A DNA stretch of 6,367 bases from Xanthobacteraceae bacterium (GTDB lineage: Bacteria > Pseudomonadota > Alphaproteobacteria > Rhizobiales > Xanthobacteraceae): the NCBI GenBank assembly GCA_030036975.1, contig JASHSE010000693.1, positions 1-6,367 on the forward strand, read 5' to 3'. Under the pieces are notes generated by a model that made no database searches, was not told where the DNA came from, and worked only from the letters and a program-made list of their open reading frames with translations. Every line of letters starts with the position of its first letter. The first letter of the stretch is position 1. Positions 5,480-6,367 of this stretch are shown in pieces. The position numbers were made by a program, and so were the translations under genes.

Positions 5480-6367
5480 TTATTTGATCGCCAGCGGGTT
5501 GGTCGGCGAGCCGACCGCGCCGGTGATGGGGATGGCGGGCGCGACGAACATGAACTCGTAAACGCCGTCGGCGGCGCAATCCTCGGCGAGGTCTTTCAGA
5601 TAAAAGATTTCGCCCATGGTCATGCCCATGATCGGGATGGTGATCCAGTGCCAGGGCTGGTTGATGCCGCCCTCGGTGTTGTTGGGCCGCACCTCGCAGC
5701 CCCAGGTGTCCGAGGCGAGCGCCGCCAGTTCGGTGCGGGCGACGAATTCCAGCGTCTCGAACGCGAAGCCCGGCGCGTCGCCACCCGGATAGCCGTCCCA
5801 GCTGCCGGCTTTGAGGCAGCGCTCCATCTGGCCGGTGCGCACGACGACGTAATCGCCGCGCTTGAATTCGACGTTCTGCTTTTTCGCGGTGAGATCGAGG
5901 TCCGCGCCGGTGATGCCGTAGCCGTCGTCCAAAAATTCCTTGCCGAGCGCGCGCGCCACGTCGAGAAACACGCCGCGGCCGACCATCTTGTTCTTGGTCT
6001 TCTCGATGCCGCACTTCTGCGCGCCGAACGACGACACTTCGCGGCAATCGTAGCCGTTCCACATGTTGTTCTCGTAGAATACGTGGCCGAGCCCGTCCCA
6101 TTGCGTGCCGCATTGCAGCGGGATCACCACCATGTCGTCGGCGGCGCGGATGCCGCGCTTGTCGAGCACGCCCGAATAGGCGTCGGTGCCGGTGCGCAGC
6201 ATGGTGTGCAGCGGATTGATGCGGCCGAGCGCCGGGTAATTGGTCTTGCCGCCCTGCGGGCCGGTATTGTCGAAATTGAGCGCCAGCGAGATCACCTTGC
6301 CCTTTTTGACCAGCCGCGCCGCGGCGACGATGTCCTCCGCGCTCGTGTAATTGAGCGTGCCGATCTC
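5480..6367 (-). CDS. Cyclase-family protein, longer subfamily (5' end outside window)
   Basis: The minus strand is open from the right edge to TAA at 5482-5480, giving 295 residues. The first visible residues, EIGTLNYTSAEDIVAAARL, are internal to the family, so the true start lies outside and the in-frame GTG at 6295 is not it. The protein belongs to the longer branch of PF04199 (usually about 310-350 residues). Where the short enzyme in this window has HxxTHxD, this one has QCGTQWDGLGH (visible residues 85-95), keeping Asp91 and His95 but with Gln85 and Gln89 in place of two His. The C-terminus has His240 (PWHW) and Glu253 (MGEIF), then DLAEDCAADGVYEF and GAVGSPTNPLAIK. These changes fit a recognised subfamily, so metal binding may differ rather than be lost. 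The substrate is unknown. It is separated from the neighbouring transporter remnant by the copy 2 palindrome. Confidence 0.9.
   Translation of the reverse strand, partial: EIGTLNYTSAEDIVAAARLVKKGKVISLALNFDNTGPQGGKTNYPALGRINPLHTMLRTGTDAYSGVLDKRGIRAADDMVVIPLQCGTQWDGLGHVFYENNMWNGYDCREVSSFGAQKCGIEKTKNKMVGRGVFLDVARALGKEFLDDGYGITGADLDLTAKKQNVEFKRGDYVVVRTGQMERCLKAGSWDGYPGGDAPGFAFETLEFVARTELAALASDTWGCEVRPNNTEGGINQPWHWITIPIMGMTMGEIFYLKDLAEDCAADGVYEFMFVAPAIPITGAVGSPTNPLAIK

Overview
The window reads as chromosomal DNA of a GC-rich alphaproteobacterium, most likely Hyphomicrobiales close to Bradyrhizobium, Rhodopseudomonas or Pseudolabrys. This rests on strong GC bias at third codon positions, protein sequences in the style of that group, and several short dispersed palindromic repeats typical of these genomes (one beginning CGTCATTGCGAGCGAAGCG, one beginning ATTCCCGCGCAAGCGGGAAT, and paired hairpins built on GGTGGGTTA/TAACCCACC). 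The placement is inferred from sequence style, not from a search.

Layout from left to right. Positions 1-1083 (minus) hold the N-terminal two thirds of a thiamine-diphosphate enzyme of the acetolactate synthase-like group, cut by the window edge. A 263-base gap follows with a composite palindrome (1215-1337). Positions 1347-2033 (minus) encode a complete short cyclase-family hydrolase (kynurenine formamidase / isatin hydrolase fold). A divergent intergenic region (2034-2375) contains two repeat hairpins and is followed by a plus-strand pair: a secreted tripartite tricarboxylate transporter (Bug/TctC) solute-binding protein (2376-3356) and an enamidase-like amidohydrolase (3421-4617). A paired-hairpin repeat (4628-4708) separates the amidohydrolase from the convergent msrB gene (4715-5128, minus). 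Next come a short remnant of a membrane transporter gene (5204-5380, plus) and a second copy of the paired-hairpin repeat (5377-5474). Last is a longer cyclase-family protein (5480-6367, minus) whose start lies beyond the right edge.

Taken together the window looks like a small-molecule catabolic locus with one housekeeping repair gene inside it. A periplasmic binding protein would capture an organic acid. Two cyclase-fold hydrolases and an enamidase-like enzyme are all of types that open amide, lactam or lactone bonds. A ThDP enzyme could cleave or join a 2-oxo acid. No pathway can be named from the sequence alone. The most unusual points are the enamidase-like enzyme, which carries Lys where I recall a bridging Glu in the anaerobic enamidase, and the two nearly identical palindromes that bracket msrB and the transporter remnant. 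One of those palindromes appears to supply the remnant's stop codon.
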